This document shows positions 1-8,491 of a stretch of 64,000 nucleotides of DNA, in pieces. Position 1 is the stretch's first letter; every line of letters starts with the position of its first letter. A program made the position numbers and the translations under genes. The stretch lies in the NCBI RefSeq assembly GCF_030160835.1, contig NZ_BSPC01000006.1:1-64000 (forward strand), given 5' to 3'. This DNA is from Labrys miyagiensis (GTDB lineage: Bacteria > Pseudomonadota > Alphaproteobacteria > Rhizobiales > Labraceae). The notes under the pieces were generated by a model. It searched no databases and had not been told where the DNA came from. It was given only the letters and a program-made list of their open reading frames with translations.

Positions 1-9
1 TCGACAACC

Positions 10-567
10 TCAATCTTCCCGGTCGCTTCCGAATGGACAACCTCCTGAAAGCTCACACCTAGCCATTAGAGCAAGTACGGCAGCAAGGTTTCCGCCGGAG
101 CTGTCCCCGCCTACCGCGATCCGCCTCGGATCGAGCCCGAGCCTTGATGCATTTCGATGGAGATACCGCAGCGCATCCGCACAATCCTCGAGACCTGACG
201 GGAAAGGCGCCTCCGGGGCCAGACGGTAGTCCGGCGCCGCGACGACGGCCCCTGCAAGATTGGCGATCCGGCGGCAAATTTCCTCATGCGTTTCGGGCGA
301 ACCGAACAGCCATCCACCCCCATGCAGATACATCAGCGAGGGAGCACCAGCCACCGGAGCCGAAATCCCGCGCCAACATTTCAAGCGTACCGTGCCGCAC
401 CGGATCTCTTCGATTTCGGCGACGGGCTGGAGGGGCGCCTGATCCAGCGCAAATCCATCATGAAAGCGCTTCCGCGCCGCCGCCGCTGAAAATTCGACAA
501 GCGAAGGAAGTCGCGCCGCCTCTGCTCGTTTCAGAAATGTCGCGGCCGAAGGGTCGAGCTTGCTCAT
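10..567 (-). CDS. alpha/beta hydrolase (HSL/esterase type), C-terminally truncated
   Basis: The 185-residue reading frame carries the HGGGW oxyanion-hole motif and the GDSSGGN nucleophile-elbow motif of hormone-sensitive-lipase-type esterases. These enzymes are normally about 300 residues. Here the protein ends soon after the nucleophile, in a tail (after ALMAR) that does not resemble the family, so the Asp and His of the triad are absent. I start it at the ATG at 567 because this overlaps the stop of the upstream dehydrogenase as ATGA (564-567), which implies translational coupling. Seen: motifs and early stop. Inferred: it is a non-functional 3' truncation caused by a rearrangement near the window edge. 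Confidence 0.6.
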   Translation of the reverse strand: MSKLDPSAATFLKRAEAARLPSLVEFSAAAARKRFHDGFALDQAPLQPVAEIEEIRCGTVRLKCWRGISAPVAGAPSLMYLHGGGWLFGSPETHEEICRRIANLAGAVVAAPDYRLAPEAPFPSGLEDCADALRYLHRNASRLGLDPRRIAVGGDSSGGNLAAVLALMARCELSGGCPFGSDRED

Positions 568-1712
568 GCCAGCAACTTCCGCGCATCTTCTTCCGGCAAA
601 GCCTCCGGCCGGCATGACGTAGGGGCGATATCTTGTGGTCCTCCGGACTCGCCTGCGGTCAGGATCGCCTCCATGACTTCAAGGACGTGGAGCGCAAGGT
701 CGCCGGATACGCGTGGCTTGCGTCCCTCGCGCAAGCCGGCGGCAAGATCGGCGAGCCCCAGCATGCGGTAGTTTCCCCGATCTGGCGCCTCGGCCGGCCA
801 GTTCAGCGCGCCGAACGGCAGAGCGCTGGTGTCCACGTTCGACCACGGCCCGCCATGGTCCGACAGGCTGACGATGCCGCTGAAATTGTCAGGATCTGGT
901 AGCCCTATTGAGCCCTCCGTCCCATGCAATTCAATGGGCCGGTTGCTATGACGGAACACATCCCAGGACGCGCCAAACGTGATCTTTACGCCGGAGGCGA
1001 ATTCCAAGAGTGACAATAAGCTCGTGGGCGTAGCAACCGGGACGCGAGTGCCTTTGCGTGGGCCCTCAGCGGTAATCAACCGTTCAGGGTATGCGCTGGT
1101 CGCGATGGCGTGGACGCGACGGATCGGGCCAATCAGATTGACAAGCATGCTCAGGTAATAGGGACCCATATCCAGCACAGGGCCACCGCCTGGCTGGTAG
1201 TAGAAACCAGGATCGGGGTGCCAGTGCTCCATGCCCCGGCCCATCATGAACGCGGTGCCGATAACCGGCATCCCGATTTTGCCGCTCTCGACAAGCATGC
1301 GCGCATGACGCCCGGCAGCACCCAAAAACGTATCAGGAGCGGAGCCAATGACCAGCCCATATTTTTCGGCAGTCTCCACGAGCATCCGCCCTTCCTTCGC
1401 CGTGGCACTCAGGGGCTTTTCGGTAAACACATGCTTGCCCTCATTGAGGGCCCGCATTGATATTTCGAAATGCGCGCTCGGGACCGTCAGGTTCAGTACC
1501 AGATCGACGCTGGGCGACTTGATCAACTGATCGCTGTCCAACGCCTGCAGTCCGAAAGCCTCAGCCTTCTCTTTCGCCGCCGCAGGGTTCAGATCGGCAC
1601 AGGCAACGATCCTGACGCCGTGAAAAAGAGGTGCATTCCGCAGGTAGGCGAGCGAGATACTTCCGCACCCGACGACGCCGATCCGCAACTGGTCGCTCGT
1701 TCCTTTTGACAT
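564..1712 (-). CDS. Gfo/Idh/MocA family NAD(P)-dependent oxidoreductase
   Basis: A 382-residue protein with an N-terminal Rossmann motif GCGSIS (residues 15-20), the DLN segment near residue 40 and the family EKP motif (98-100) that carries the catalytic lysine. These enzymes oxidise or reduce sugars and cyclitols with NAD(P). I chose the ATG at 1712 (MSKGTSD) because the 18 residues upstream in the frame are not family-like. It is followed by the truncated hydrolase with a 4-base overlap and is divergent from the isomerase at 1895, so it probably belongs to the sugar-catabolic locus that continues to 10.2 kb. The substrate cannot be read from sequence. Confidence 0.88.
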   Translation of the reverse strand: MSKGTSDQLRIGVVGCGSISLAYLRNAPLFHGVRIVACADLNPAAAKEKAEAFGLQALDSDQLIKSPSVDLVLNLTVPSAHFEISMRALNEGKHVFTEKPLSATAKEGRMLVETAEKYGLVIGSAPDTFLGAAGRHARMLVESGKIGMPVIGTAFMMGRGMEHWHPDPGFYYQPGGGPVLDMGPYYLSMLVNLIGPIRRVHAIATSAYPERLITAEGPRKGTRVPVATPTSLLSLLEFASGVKITFGASWDVFRHSNRPIELHGTEGSIGLPDPDNFSGIVSLSDHGGPWSNVDTSALPFGALNWPAEAPDRGNYRMLGLADLAAGLREGRKPRVSGDLALHVLEVMEAILTAGESGGPQDIAPTSCRPEALPEEDARKLLA

Positions 1713-1780
1713 TGTCTTTTCCGTGCCCCCTTGTCGGCAGATGACACTCTTTCGCCGTTTGACCAAATTAATTGACAGAT

Positions 1781-1799
1781 TGTAAAATTCTAAATTACA
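1781..1799. promoter_or_regulatory. AT-rich inverted repeat in divergent promoter region
   Basis: The gap between the dehydrogenase (start 1712) and the isomerase (start 1895) is AT-rich and contains TGTAA-N9-TTACA (1781-1799). A related but weaker sequence, TGTAATTAATATTTTAC, lies at 5451-5467 ahead of the sugar ABC ATPase. The shared pattern suggests one regulator, perhaps the local DeoR protein, but this is inference. Confidence 0.3.
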
Positions 1800-1894
1800 T
1801 TATGCAAGAAAAAGGATAATAGGAAACGCGCTGAAAGCCTCGTTCGGAGTGGCGATTGAACGCCGACCATGGACGCGCGTCGCGCAGGAGGACG

Positions 1895-2719
1895 ATGATG
1901 AGTAAAAACGCTTTAAAATACGGTTGCCAGACGTTCACTTGGGAAATGTTGGGCAGCAATTGGACGGGCAGCCCGGATGATCTCGTTCAGGCCATTAGCG
2001 CCGGGGGCTACGAGGGCATCGAAATCACTGACAAAATGATCGGAGACTATGCCCACCGTCCGGCGGACTTCTCAACCCGGCTGGCAGATGCCGGTCTCAG
2101 GCTCGTCTCCTTCGCCTATGGTTCGGATGGCGGCTTCACTGAGCCAAGCCGGTTCTTGTCCGATCTTGATACCTGCAGAAAATGGGCCGACTTCGCCTCG
2201 CATTTTCCCGGCGCCCTGTTGTCAATGGGATCGGCGACGGTGATATCCGCCGGTTCGCGGAATGATAAGTTCGAAACCGCCGCCGAAATCTATAATCGGT
2301 CCGCCGAGATCGGGCGTGGTGTGGGTGTGACGGTGGCACTTCACCCCTCCTCGCACCACAACACACTTTTGTTCGACAAGGCGGACTACGATCTCATGTT
2401 TTCCCTGTTGGATGAGGGCTTAGGCTGGGTGCCGGATACCGGTCACATCCTGCGCGGTGGTCAAAGCATGGCCGAGACACTGACCGCATTCGCGGAGCGC
2501 ATCCGTTACGTGCACCTGAAGGATGTGGATGCCGCTGGAAACTGGACGATGCTGGGCGAAGGGGTCTGCGACCTGGCTTTGGTCCTCGATAGGGTCTGCC
2601 ATGCGCCGGAGTTCAACGGCTGGGTAGTGATCGAGGAGGAGTCCGACAGCGCCAGAAACGACCCTGCCGCAGCGGTCAGCGCAAATCTTCGGACCTTGCG
2701 CGCATTGAATTTTGTCTGA
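1895..2719 (+). CDS. sugar phosphate isomerase/epimerase (xylose-isomerase-like TIM barrel)
   Basis: A 274-residue protein of the AP-endonuclease-2/IolE-like TIM-barrel family. Visible features are the GYEGIEI segment, the ALHPSSHHNTLL strand, GWVPDTGHI (metal-ligand region), RYVHLKD and a C-terminal WVVIEEESD strand. All are typical metal-binding positions of sugar isomerases and epimerases. An AGGAGG at 1886-1891 supports the start at 1895 or 1898; an in-frame TTG at 1856 is not credible. It is divergent from the Gfo/Idh/MocA gene and convergent with deoR. Likely role: isomerisation of the imported sugar or of the keto-sugar made by the dehydrogenase. Confidence 0.82.
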   Translation: MMSKNALKYGCQTFTWEMLGSNWTGSPDDLVQAISAGGYEGIEITDKMIGDYAHRPADFSTRLADAGLRLVSFAYGSDGGFTEPSRFLSDLDTCRKWADFASHFPGALLSMGSATVISAGSRNDKFETAAEIYNRSAEIGRGVGVTVALHPSSHHNTLLFDKADYDLMFSLLDEGLGWVPDTGHILRGGQSMAETLTAFAERIRYVHLKDVDAAGNWTMLGEGVCDLALVLDRVCHAPEFNGWVVIEEESDSARNDPAAAVSANLRTLRALNFV

Positions 2720-2741
2720 AGGGCCGGCAACCCCGGTGGCT

Positions 2742-3503
2742 TCAGGCATAGATGACCTGGGTCCCTATCCGATCCAACTGGCTTCGTATTGTATCCGGAA
2801 GACCGTCGTCGGTGATGACAAGATCGACGGATGAAAGCGAAAATGCCTTGGAAGTCGCGCTGATGCCCCACTTGCTCGAATCGGCAAGGAGGACAACACG
2901 CCGGGCCATGCGAACGAGGTTCCGCTTCGTTCGCGCCACATCCTCACTTACGTCGACCACATCCAATGACGAATCTATGGCATGCGCCCCGACGAAGACC
3001 TGATGGGCGACAAGCCCGCCGAGGGCTGCCTCGGCGTCGGTGATCAGTGTGCTTATCGTGTCGGGATAGACCCGGCCACCGATCATATGCACGTCGAGCC
3101 CTGGACGATGCATGAGATGCTGCACGACGTTCATGGCAGTGGTCGCAAGCACAACATTGTTGACCGGAGGCAACTGCATTGCCACCTGCAACAACGTCGA
3201 GCCTCCGTCGAAGATCACCGACTGGTTATCCTCGAAAAACTCGACCGCTGCCCGGGCGATGCGCTTCTTTGCCTCGAGATTTGTCTGCATCCGCGTGGCA
3301 AAGGCGGCCGAGGTCGAGTCGGTGGTCCGAGTTACCGCCCCCCCGTGGATCTTGGTCAGCAGCCCTTTGCGGTCCAACATCTCCAGATCCGCACGCACAG
3401 TGACTTCCGAAACGCCAAAACCATCTGACAGGTCCTTCGTGCGAACCTGTCCATTGCGCTGCACTTCATTCAAAATCAGCTGTCTTCTCTGCTCGGTCAA
3501 CAT
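2742..3503 (-). CDS. DeoR-family transcriptional regulator
   Basis: A 253-residue DeoR/GlpR-type repressor. It has an N-terminal HTH (LTEQRRQLILNEVQ, then VSEVTVRADLEML and the family marker KIHGGAVTR) followed by the phosphosugar-binding DeoRC domain (SVIFDGGSTLLQVA, VFVGAHAID, VVLLADSSKWG). The ATG at 3503 was chosen because homology starts there; about 59 upstream in-frame residues are not family-like. It is divergent from the aldolase-kinase genes, with a palindrome in the gap (3592-3607). DeoR proteins usually respond to a phosphorylated sugar, which fits control by the product of the neighbouring PfkB kinase. Confidence 0.9.
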   Translation of the reverse strand: MLTEQRRQLILNEVQRNGQVRTKDLSDGFGVSEVTVRADLEMLDRKGLLTKIHGGAVTRTTDSTSAAFATRMQTNLEAKKRIARAAVEFFEDNQSVIFDGGSTLLQVAMQLPPVNNVVLATTAMNVVQHLMHRPGLDVHMIGGRVYPDTISTLITDAEAALGGLVAHQVFVGAHAIDSSLDVVDVSEDVARTKRNLVRMARRVVLLADSSKWGISATSKAFSLSSVDLVITDDGLPDTIRSQLDRIGTQVIYA

Positions 3504-3591
3504 TGCCGGCTTACACCTCCACGTCCTGGCCGAACCGTCCCGTGCCAAGCGTCCGTTTGTGACCTCAACCCGAACAGCCCAAATAAGCAAA

Positions 3592-3607
3592 TTCGAAAGA
3601 TTTCGAA
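3592..3607. promoter_or_regulatory. candidate DeoR operator (TTCGAAA-GA-TTTCGAA)
   Basis: A perfect inverted repeat with 7-bp arms and a 2-bp centre lies between deoR (start 3503) and the aldolase gene (start 3683). TTTCG half-sites are typical of DeoR/GlpR-family operators, and another TTTCG occurs shortly downstream near 3627. Position and symmetry are seen; binding by the adjacent regulator is inferred. Confidence 0.5.
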
Positions 3608-3682
3608 ATATTGCATTTTTCTTTCCTTTCGCACAAGACTGATCATGGATTTCAAATCCTTCGAATAAGGAATTCGTCACTC

Positions 3683-4483
3683 ATGAGTTTGGGAACCAAA
3701 GTGCGCCTTGCGCGCCTCTTTTCGCATCCATCGGGGAACCTTTTTGGTGGTGCGGTCGATCACTTCGTCGGCTATGGCGACGTGCGCAAGGGCGGCCTTG
3801 CCGATCTACCCGGCGCTCTGGCACGAGTAATGGCGGGCAAACCCGACTACGTCAGTATCCAGCCTGGCGCGGCGCGCCACCTGTGGCCGCAATATGCGGG
3901 CAAGGCTTCCTTAGTAATCCAGGCGGGGTGCTTCACGGCGGACGATCGGATTAGCGAGTTGATTGCCACGCCTGAGGATGCGGTGCGTGCTGGGGCCGAT
4001 GCATTGGCCGTGGCCATTCCGGTGCGGGGCGCGACTGAAGGTAAGTACATCCGCTGGCTGACCGATTCGGTGAATGCGGCGGCCCGCTACGGGATGCCGG
4101 TGGTGGCACATATCTATCCTCGCGATTTCACCGATGGAGCAAAGATCGTGTTCACGCCAGAGGAGATCGCCTATGCCGCGCGCATCGGCTATGAAACGGG
4201 CGTGGACGTGATCAAGATCGGCTACACAGGGGATTTTGAGTCCTTCAAGGAGACAGTGCGGACCTGCCCTGTACCGGTTGTGATCGCCGGTGGCCCAAGA
4301 ACCGAGTCCCTGCTCGGTGCGCTTCAACAGACTGCAGATGCCCTTCGGGCCGGAGCTCGCGGTGCGGTAGTGGGCCGCAATCTCTGGGGGCATGGCGATC
4401 CAGCCAAGGCAGCACATGCCTTTCGGAGCGTCATACACGACGGCCTTTCGGCGGCAGATGCCATCGCGAAGGCAGGCGCCTGA
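3683..4483 (+). CDS. class I aldolase of the FbaB/DhnA/LsrF-like family
   Basis: A 266-residue (beta/alpha)8 aldolase. The Schiff-base lysine is expected at K178 in DVIKIGYTGD, the motif of archaeal-type class I fructose-bisphosphate aldolases and LsrF-like enzymes. The phosphate-binding segments PVVIAGGPR and GARGAVVGRNLWG are also present. The start is the ATG at 3683; the frame upstream is non-homologous. It is followed 2 bases later by the PfkB kinase, so the two are surely co-transcribed. Expected role: reversible cleavage of the phosphorylated ketose made by that kinase. The exact substrate is unknown. Confidence 0.82.
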   Translation: MSLGTKVRLARLFSHPSGNLFGGAVDHFVGYGDVRKGGLADLPGALARVMAGKPDYVSIQPGAARHLWPQYAGKASLVIQAGCFTADDRISELIATPEDAVRAGADALAVAIPVRGATEGKYIRWLTDSVNAAARYGMPVVAHIYPRDFTDGAKIVFTPEEIAYAARIGYETGVDVIKIGYTGDFESFKETVRTCPVPVVIAGGPRTESLLGALQQTADALRAGARGAVVGRNLWGHGDPAKAAHAFRSVIHDGLSAADAIAKAGA

Positions 4484-4485
4484 AC

Positions 4486-5412
4486 ATGCCGGCGGTGCCT
4501 TCAATTCTGGGCTTCGGCTCCATTGCCATCGACGAACTTATCTACGTTGATCAGTCGTTGTCGGCGGGCAAGGGGAAGGTGCTGCATAGCACCCAGGCTT
4601 TCGGTGGTAATGTCGCGACGGCCCTTGCCGCCGTCGCGCGTCTCGGGGGAACCGCGGGGTTCGTAGGGTGGCTCGGCAACGCGACGGATGACCTTGTACT
4701 GTGCGATCTCGCCGCTAGCGGTGTCGAAACGGCATTCGCGCCACGCCACCCCGGCGCCCGTCCGATCCGGTCGCGAATTATCGTCGGCCCAGACGGAGAC
4801 CGATTTATCGCCTATGATGACGACGCAATGCTGGGCACCGCCTCAGATCTGCCAGACGAAGTCCTGGGTAGCGCTGCGGTTCTGATCATCGATAGCTATG
4901 CGACGCAGTCGTTGGACGTCGTGGCTCGGGCTCGAAATCTTGGCGTAGCAATCCTGGGCGATATCGAATGGGGCAGCGGTCCAGCCACGGACAGGCTAAT
5001 TGGGCTCTGTGATCACCTGATCCTTCCTCTGGGCTTTGCACGGCTCGCGACAGGCTGTTGGTCGCCCACCGAGATACTTGATGCACTCTGGTCGCCATCG
5101 CGGGCCGATGTGGTTCTGACCGATGGCGAGAGGGGCGTCTATTTTCGCGGGCGCGACGAGACAAAACTCTGGCACCTACCGGCTCACTGCGTCCCTGTCG
5201 TTGACACGACCGGCGCGGGGGACTGCTTCCACGGTGCCTATGCCCATGCATTGACCCGCGGAGCCGACAGTGCAGGCCGGGTCGCCTTCGCAGCTGCTGC
5301 TGCGGCCCTGTCGATAAAGGGGCGCGGCGGGCGCGAGGCACTTCCGACCTGCGATGAGGTCGCGCAGCTCCTCGCATCCGCTGACGCTCCGTCCGCAGCC
5401 GAATTGAAATAA
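4486..5412 (+). CDS. PfkB-family carbohydrate kinase
   Basis: A 308-residue ribokinase-fold kinase. The N-terminal GFGSIAIDELIYVD strand, the GGNVATALAAVARLGG sugar-binding motif and the C-terminal signature DTTGAGDCFHGAYAHAL are all visible; the catalytic base is D246 in GAGD. The start ATG lies 2 bases after the aldolase stop. It probably phosphorylates the sugar that the preceding aldolase cleaves and that the following ABC system imports. Confidence 0.88.
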   Translation: MPAVPSILGFGSIAIDELIYVDQSLSAGKGKVLHSTQAFGGNVATALAAVARLGGTAGFVGWLGNATDDLVLCDLAASGVETAFAPRHPGARPIRSRIIVGPDGDRFIAYDDDAMLGTASDLPDEVLGSAAVLIIDSYATQSLDVVARARNLGVAILGDIEWGSGPATDRLIGLCDHLILPLGFARLATGCWSPTEILDALWSPSRADVVLTDGERGVYFRGRDETKLWHLPAHCVPVVDTTGAGDCFHGAYAHALTRGADSAGRVAFAAAAAALSIKGRGGREALPTCDEVAQLLASADAPSAAELK

Positions 5413-5450
5413 GGGACGCTCTGCCGTCGTCATCAAAAAAATTTCTGATA

Positions 5451-5467
5451 TGTAATTAATATTTTAC
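5451..5467. promoter_or_regulatory. AT-rich promoter element ahead of sugar ABC genes
   Basis: The 181-base gap before the ABC ATPase has an AT-rich core with TGTAATTAATATTTTAC, followed by a second GTAATATT (5473-5480). It resembles the element at 1781-1799. A regulatory role is inferred from position only. Confidence 0.25.
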
Positions 5468-5593
5468 TTTCTGTAATATTTGTGCAATAGGAAAAAATAA
5501 GGGAGGCACGGGACGCGGAACACTCTTCCGCGAGTTCCGAGCAAAATGGAGTTGCCACCGCAGTGGCACCCGTAACGCTTGTGGAGGGAGGAT

Positions 5594-6739
5594 ATGGCGG
5601 AAGTCATTCTGGAGAATATCTACAAGACCTACGGAAACAAATTCCACGCGATCAAGGAATTGAATCTCTCGGTGAGGGATGGTGAATTCTTGATTCTCGT
5701 CGGGCCATCCGGCTGCGGCAAATCCACCGCCCTGCGGATGATTGCGGGGTTGGAGGACATCACCACTGGTAGCCTGCGCATCGGCGGTGTCGACGTGGCC
5801 GACATGCCTCCCAAGGACCGCGACATCGCAATGGTTTTCCAGAGCTATGCGCTCTATCCGCATATGACGGTGTCCGAAAACATTGCCTTTTCGATGCGGC
5901 TGGCGGGCAAGTCAAAGGCCGAACGTAAAAGGCGTGTGGATGAGATTGCCAAAACCCTGCAACTGACCTCGCTTCTGGATAGCAAGCCCGCGAACCTGTC
6001 CGGCGGGCAGCGTCAGCGGGTCGCCATGGGTCGCGCGATGGTACGCGAGCCCGCCGCCTTTCTCATGGATGAACCTCTGTCCAACCTTGACGCGAAACTG
6101 CGCGTCCAAATGCGCGCGGAAATCACCAGCCTCCAAAAGCAACTTGGCGTAACAACGATCTATGTGACCCACGATCAAGTCGAAGCAATGACAATGGGGG
6201 ACAGGGTCGCGGTCATGAAGGGAGGCGTGCTCCAGCAGGTCGACACGCCCAAGAAACTCTACGAGTCGCCAGTGAATGCTTTCGTTGCGGGCTTCATCGG
6301 TTCCCCTTCGATGAATCTTTTCGAAGCGACGCTGAGGAGCGGTGAACTCTTGTTTCGTGAGTGTGCCATCCGGCTACAGGACACAGCCTTCGATCGTCGG
6401 CCAGGCTTGAAGTCATATGAAGGGCGCAAGGTCGTGTTCGGCATCCGACCGGAGGATCTTTATGACAGCGATCTCGAGTCGGGCCGCAAGTATCAGACGA
6501 TACCGGCTAAGGTGACTTCGATGGAGGAGCTCGGGTCTGAACATATCGTCCATCTCAATATTGATGCAGTCCGGGTGGACTCGGGAGATCCGGACGCGGT
6601 TGACGATTTCGGCTTGACGTCAAACGCGGTGGCGAAATTCGAACCCGTTAGTGTTGTTCGGGCGGGCTCGGAAATCCGGCTGGCCCTGGACAATGCCAAG
6701 CTTCATTTCTTTGATCCCGAGACGCATTTGGCGATCTGA
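5594..6739 (+). CDS. sugar ABC transporter ATP-binding protein (UgpC/MalK type)
   Basis: A 381-residue ABC ATPase with Walker A GPSGCGKST (residues 37-45), a Q-loop, the signature LSGGQRQRVAMGRAM, Walker B FLMDEPLSNLD and the switch His in VTHDQ. A long C-terminal TOBE region (about 240-381) is characteristic of the carbohydrate importers MalK/UgpC. GGAGGGAGG just before the ATG at 5594 fixes the start. It energises the two permeases at 8492 and 9395. Unusually, the ATPase gene precedes the binding-protein gene, with a 361-base gap between them. Confidence 0.93.
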   Translation: MAEVILENIYKTYGNKFHAIKELNLSVRDGEFLILVGPSGCGKSTALRMIAGLEDITTGSLRIGGVDVADMPPKDRDIAMVFQSYALYPHMTVSENIAFSMRLAGKSKAERKRRVDEIAKTLQLTSLLDSKPANLSGGQRQRVAMGRAMVREPAAFLMDEPLSNLDAKLRVQMRAEITSLQKQLGVTTIYVTHDQVEAMTMGDRVAVMKGGVLQQVDTPKKLYESPVNAFVAGFIGSPSMNLFEATLRSGELLFRECAIRLQDTAFDRRPGLKSYEGRKVVFGIRPEDLYDSDLESGRKYQTIPAKVTSMEELGSEHIVHLNIDAVRVDSGDPDAVDDFGLTSNAVAKFEPVSVVRAGSEIRLALDNAKLHFFDPETHLAI

Positions 6740-7100
6740 CTTTACGCTGGGGTCCCGGCCGGAAGGACAGTGACTCCAGGATAAGTCCAAGTTGACGTTT
6801 CATTCGCGAAGGCCGGCCTGTCAGAAGGTCTCGCAGAAGGAACTGCCCAATGCCTGTTTGATGGTTGGGCATCCAGTGAGGGAAGGCGTGTTGTGCCTTT
6901 ACGTCGTATCCGTTTGCAAGTGTCAAGAGCGTAATTGAAGAATCTCGTTAATTAACAATGCTGTAGCAGGCAGAAGTTTCAAGTTTGGAGATACTAGTTA
7001 CCAAAATGCCAACCAAATATCGAGAGATGTCGCAATTGAGCTTCTAAATTAACCAGATGTCGGCCGCACTGGGCGTGCCGTCTTGAAGAGGGAGGAAAAA
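6740..7100. other. intergenic region ahead of the sugar-binding protein
   Basis: No credible coding frame. The distal part (about 6930-7080) is AT-rich and includes TTAATTAA, followed by GAGGGAGGAAAAA, a strong ribosome-binding site, just before the ATG at 7101. It probably holds a separate promoter giving higher expression of the periplasmic binding protein than of the ATPase upstream. Confidence 0.4.
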
Positions 7101-8348
7101 ATGACATTTCGGGTACATCCCGCAACGCTAAAACTGGCGGCCGCCGCCTGGTTGCTCGGCGCAACAGGCGCCATGGCGCAAACCACACTGGAGTTCACCC
7201 AATGGTGGGAACCCGAGCTGCCGCCTGGCTCCCTGCGGGCGATCATGGATGACTTCGAGGCCGCGAACCCTGGAATCAAGGTGACGTTGGTCAGCGGTCC
7301 TTACGCGACCACGCGGGACCAGATTTCGGTCGGCGCCGCTACTGGGACCCTCAGCGACGTCGTCGGTCTTGACGGCGCCTGGGTGAACAATCTGAATGCC
7401 CAGAATGCGCTCGCCGACATGAATCCAATGATGGATGCGAGCAAGTTCGACAAGAGCCAGGTCGCGGATATTATCAAGGTAGACGGCAAAGCGGTCATGT
7501 TTCCCGTGGCTTCGTTCGTCTATCCGGTCTTCGTGAACTTGGATCTTGCCACCCAGGCAGGCGTGACCAAGCTGCCGTCGACCCGCTCCGACTTTCTCGA
7601 AGCTGCCAAGAAGATGACTCATGCCGACAAGAACCAGTATGGCTGGGTGCTTCCCCTCTCGCTGCAGTCTCCGTCTGGTGTCCAGAACGACATGATGTCC
7701 TGGGTTTGGGCATCCGGTCAATCGATGATGACGAACGGCAAACCCAGCCTGGAGGGCAAACCGGTCGTCGATATGCTCACCTACGTCAAGTCACTCAATG
7801 ACGCAGGCGTCATCTCTCCAGGCATCGCCAACAAGAGCGAACAGGAGAAGGTCGAGGAATTTGTAAACGACCGGGTCGGAATGATGATCGACTCGCTTGC
7901 GCATGTGAACCTCATCCGCAAACGCAATCCCAAACTCAATTTCGACATCATTCCGATCCCGGTCGTGGAAGGATACACCGGAAAGCGCGGCCTTCCCTAT
8001 GCCTCATGGGGCATCGGCATCTCTTCGGCCTCGAAGCACCAGGAGGAAGCCTGGAAACTCGTCCAGTATCTGATGAGTGAAAAGGTGAACGCCCGGCTCG
8101 TATCCCTTGCTAATGCTTTCCCGGGGAACGTGAATGCCAAGCCTGACTTCGTGACGTCCGACAAGGCATTCGGCAAGGCGTTCGACATCTTCAAGACGGG
8201 CTATCTCGCCAACGAGTTTACCGGCCTGCCCGTCGCCGAAGACCTTATGACCCAGTTCGACGTGGAAGCCCAGAAGATGCTCGCCGGCGAGCAAACGCCC
8301 GAACAGGCTGCGGGCGCCGCCCAAACGAACTGGATGAAGCATTTCTGA
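7101..8348 (+). CDS. sugar ABC transporter extracellular solute-binding protein
   Basis: A 415-residue family-1 (MalE/UgpB-like) binding protein. The Sec signal peptide spans residues 1-26, with predicted cleavage after AMA-Q. The mature part starts with TTLEFTQWWEPE and has family segments such as FEAANPGIKVTLVSGPY, GLDGAWVNNL, GLPYASWGIGISSASKHQEEAW and QKMLAGEQTPEQA. The start at 7101 is set by the GGAGG ribosome site. It delivers the sugar to the permease pair that follows. Confidence 0.93.
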   Translation: MTFRVHPATLKLAAAAWLLGATGAMAQTTLEFTQWWEPELPPGSLRAIMDDFEAANPGIKVTLVSGPYATTRDQISVGAATGTLSDVVGLDGAWVNNLNAQNALADMNPMMDASKFDKSQVADIIKVDGKAVMFPVASFVYPVFVNLDLATQAGVTKLPSTRSDFLEAAKKMTHADKNQYGWVLPLSLQSPSGVQNDMMSWVWASGQSMMTNGKPSLEGKPVVDMLTYVKSLNDAGVISPGIANKSEQEKVEEFVNDRVGMMIDSLAHVNLIRKRNPKLNFDIIPIPVVEGYTGKRGLPYASWGIGISSASKHQEEAWKLVQYLMSEKVNARLVSLANAFPGNVNAKPDFVTSDKAFGKAFDIFKTGYLANEFTGLPVAEDLMTQFDVEAQKMLAGEQTPEQAAGAAQTNWMKHF

Positions 8349-8491
8349 ATGGCGTTAGGCATTTTTGCGATCCGCTTGTATCGGGTGGTCTGCCTTTGGG
8401 CGGGCCACCCGGCAACAACAGATCTGCAACGCCAGACGGCAGGGTTCCGAAGCTTGCCTCATCCCTTGAAGGCGTACCCTAAGGCTGACAC

